A stretch of DNA of 6,991 nt. Origin: an uncultured Anaerolineaceae bacterium. GTDB lineage: Bacteria; Chloroflexota; Anaerolineae; Anaerolineales; Anaerolineaceae. The stretch's first letter is position 1. Every line of letters starts with the position of its first letter. The stretch lies in assembly GCA_937894825.1 (NCBI GenBank), contig CALCQT010000242.1:1-6991 (forward strand), in the 5' to 3' direction. This document shows positions 6,016 to 6,991 of the stretch, one piece after another. The position numbers and the translations under genes were made by a program. The notes under the pieces are model-generated. The model was not told where the DNA came from. It saw nothing but the letters and a program-made list of their open reading frames with translations, and did no database searches.

Positions 6016-6991
6016 ATGGAAGAAAGACTCCAGAAAATATTATCCCGGGCCGGATATGGTTCGCGGCGTGCGTGTGAATCAATCATTATTGAGGGTCGGG
6101 TTCAGGTGAACGGGAAACCGGCCGAACTTGGGATGAAAGTGGATCCCTATCGGGATAGGATCCTGATTGACGGCGCGGCGCTGCATTATGACGAGCCTGA
6201 AAAAAGATATATCGCGCTGAATAAACCGCGCTTTGTCCTTTCAGACCGTCCCGCGAATGACCCGCGCCAGACGGTCTTTTCATTGGTTCCGGATTCGGAT
6301 GATTTGTTTGTGGTTGGCAGGCTGGATTTTGAAAGCGAAGGCCTGGTCCTGCTGACGAATGACGGCGAGTTGGCCAATAAATTGTCTCATCCGCGCTATG
6401 GAAAAGAGAAGGAATATCAGGTGCTGGTGGCGAAGCGACCGGATGAAGATCAGTTGACCAAGTGGCGTCGCGGTGTGATTCTTGAGGATGGCGAAAGAAC
6501 AGAACCGGCTGATGTCCGTATTCACAAATTTCATGGCGATGGGGCTTGGCTGCGTGTGATCATGCGGGAAGGGCGCAAAAGGGAGATCCGTGAAATTGGG
6601 AAGCGGATTGGCTTGCCGATTGTCAAATTGGTGCGGATTCGGATCGGAACGCTGTGGCTGGGAAGACTGGAACCGAAGGAATGGGCATACCTGAAGGATG
6701 ATGAGGTGAAGGCGCTGCGGGAACTGGTGGCAAAGAAACCCATTGCTCGGGCTACCGCAAAACCACCGCGAAAAGCGGGGTATGCAAAGACTGGCGCCGG
6801 AGATAAACGGACGCCGTTTCGTGGAGCGGCAAAAACAGCCGGAAGCAGCCCCTCCAGGCCGCTGCGCAAGGCGAACGATGCAAAGACTGGATCCGACGAC
6901 AGACAAGCACCGTTCCGAGGAGAGGTTAAATCGGATGGGCGCGGTGTCTCCAGGGGGCCGCGAAAACCCGATTATTCAAAAAGTGACTCGG
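6016..6991 (+). CDS. rluB: RluB/RsuA-family rRNA pseudouridine synthase with repeat-containing basic tail, 3' truncated by window edge
   Basis: The open frame runs from ATG 6016 to the window end without a stop (325 codons visible). Residues 1-~48 form an S4 RNA-binding domain (MEERLQKILSRAGYGSRRACE, then GRVQVNG). The catalytic domain follows, with YIALNKP (75-81), the motif GRLDFESEGLVLLTND around catalytic Asp104, and the C-terminal REGRKREIRE. RluB makes the pseudouridine at 2605 of E. coli 23S rRNA; RsuA and RluE/F relatives act elsewhere, and the scpB neighbourhood favours RluB. After about residue 245 comes a Lys/Arg/Pro/Gly-rich, probably disordered tail built of 32-residue repeats (see separate entry), longer than in compact family members. 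The start matches the canonical N-terminus, with a purine-rich AGAGAG ribosome site just upstream. Confidence 0.92.
   Translation, partial: MEERLQKILSRAGYGSRRACESIIIEGRVQVNGKPAELGMKVDPYRDRILIDGAALHYDEPEKRYIALNKPRFVLSDRPANDPRQTVFSLVPDSDDLFVVGRLDFESEGLVLLTNDGELANKLSHPRYGKEKEYQVLVAKRPDEDQLTKWRRGVILEDGERTEPADVRIHKFHGDGAWLRVIMREGRKREIREIGKRIGLPIVKLVRIRIGTLWLGRLEPKEWAYLKDDEVKALRELVAKKPIARATAKPPRKAGYAKTGAGDKRTPFRGAAKTAGSSPSRPLRKANDAKTGSDDRQAPFRGEVKSDGRGVSRGPRKPDYSKSDS
6769..6991 (+). repeat. 96-bp (32-residue) tandem repeats in the tail of the pseudouridine synthase
   Basis: Units start at 6769, 6865 and 6961, exactly 96 bp apart, and the third is cut by the window end. In protein each opens RKAGYAKTG, RKANDAKTG or RKPDYSKSD. 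The first two also share (T/A)PFRG at the same offset and a Ser-Arg-x-Pro-type end. At DNA level GCAAAGACTGG recurs identically, while third positions elsewhere differ, so the repeat is old and kept at protein level. The basic, Pro/Gly-rich composition suggests a flexible RNA-binding tail. Confidence 0.75.

Noticed and set aside
6280..6906. 208-codon minus-strand open frame opposite the pseudouridine synthase gene
   Set aside because: The plus-strand frame here contains all the catalytic and S4 motifs; the reverse frame is low-complexity Pro/Ser/Arg translation with no motif.

Overview
This window reads as an ordinary chromosomal segment of a bacterium with mid-range GC. Nothing in it looks like a phage, plasmid or insertion sequence. 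The mix of genes (a signal-anchored and a lipoprotein-like envelope pair, a UXS-type sugar-nucleotide enzyme next to a GtrA protein, an RsmD with an APPQY motif, and scpB followed by a tailed RluB-type pseudouridine synthase) suggests Chloroflexota, perhaps Anaerolineae. That placement is an impression from protein style, not a search result.

Layout: (1) 1-691, plus strand: the C-terminal 229 residues of an AGE-family (N-acylglucosamine 2-epimerase) sugar epimerase, cut by the left edge. (2) 700-739: a 17-bp perfect stem that can serve as a terminator for both converging transcription units. (3) 764-5330, minus strand: five genes. In transcription order they are a small secreted or anchored protein (190 aa), a DUF348-like/G5/beta-propeller envelope protein (546 aa), a UDP-glucuronate decarboxylase-like SDR enzyme (317 aa), a GtrA-family membrane protein (153 aa) and the 16S rRNA methyltransferase RsmD (194 aa). 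The first two are 7 bp apart and the last two 10 bp apart. The gaps of 127 and 208 bp around the SDR gene may hold extra promoters, and the 208-bp gap carries a REP-like palindrome (1923-1972). (4) 5331-5372: a 42-bp divergent spacer with an extended -10 promoter for the minus-strand genes that touches the scpB start codon. (5) 5373-6991, plus strand: scpB, then an RluB/RsuA-type 23S or 16S rRNA pseudouridine synthase that runs off the right edge. It has no stop codon inside the window, and it ends in a basic tail built from 32-residue tandem repeats.

How the parts fit: the minus-strand genes point to cell-envelope and surface-polysaccharide work (UDP-xylose-type sugar nucleotide, lipid-linked sugar translocation, secreted proteins), with rsmD as a housekeeping passenger at the end. 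The plus-strand pair scpB-rluB is a widely conserved neighbourhood (chromosome condensation plus rRNA modification), here without scpA directly upstream. I see no defence system, CRISPR array, tRNA, rRNA or mobile element. The most interesting observations are the DUF348-G5-propeller fusion, the periodic tail of the pseudouridine synthase, the altered catalytic motif of RsmD, and the promoter overlapping the scpB start.
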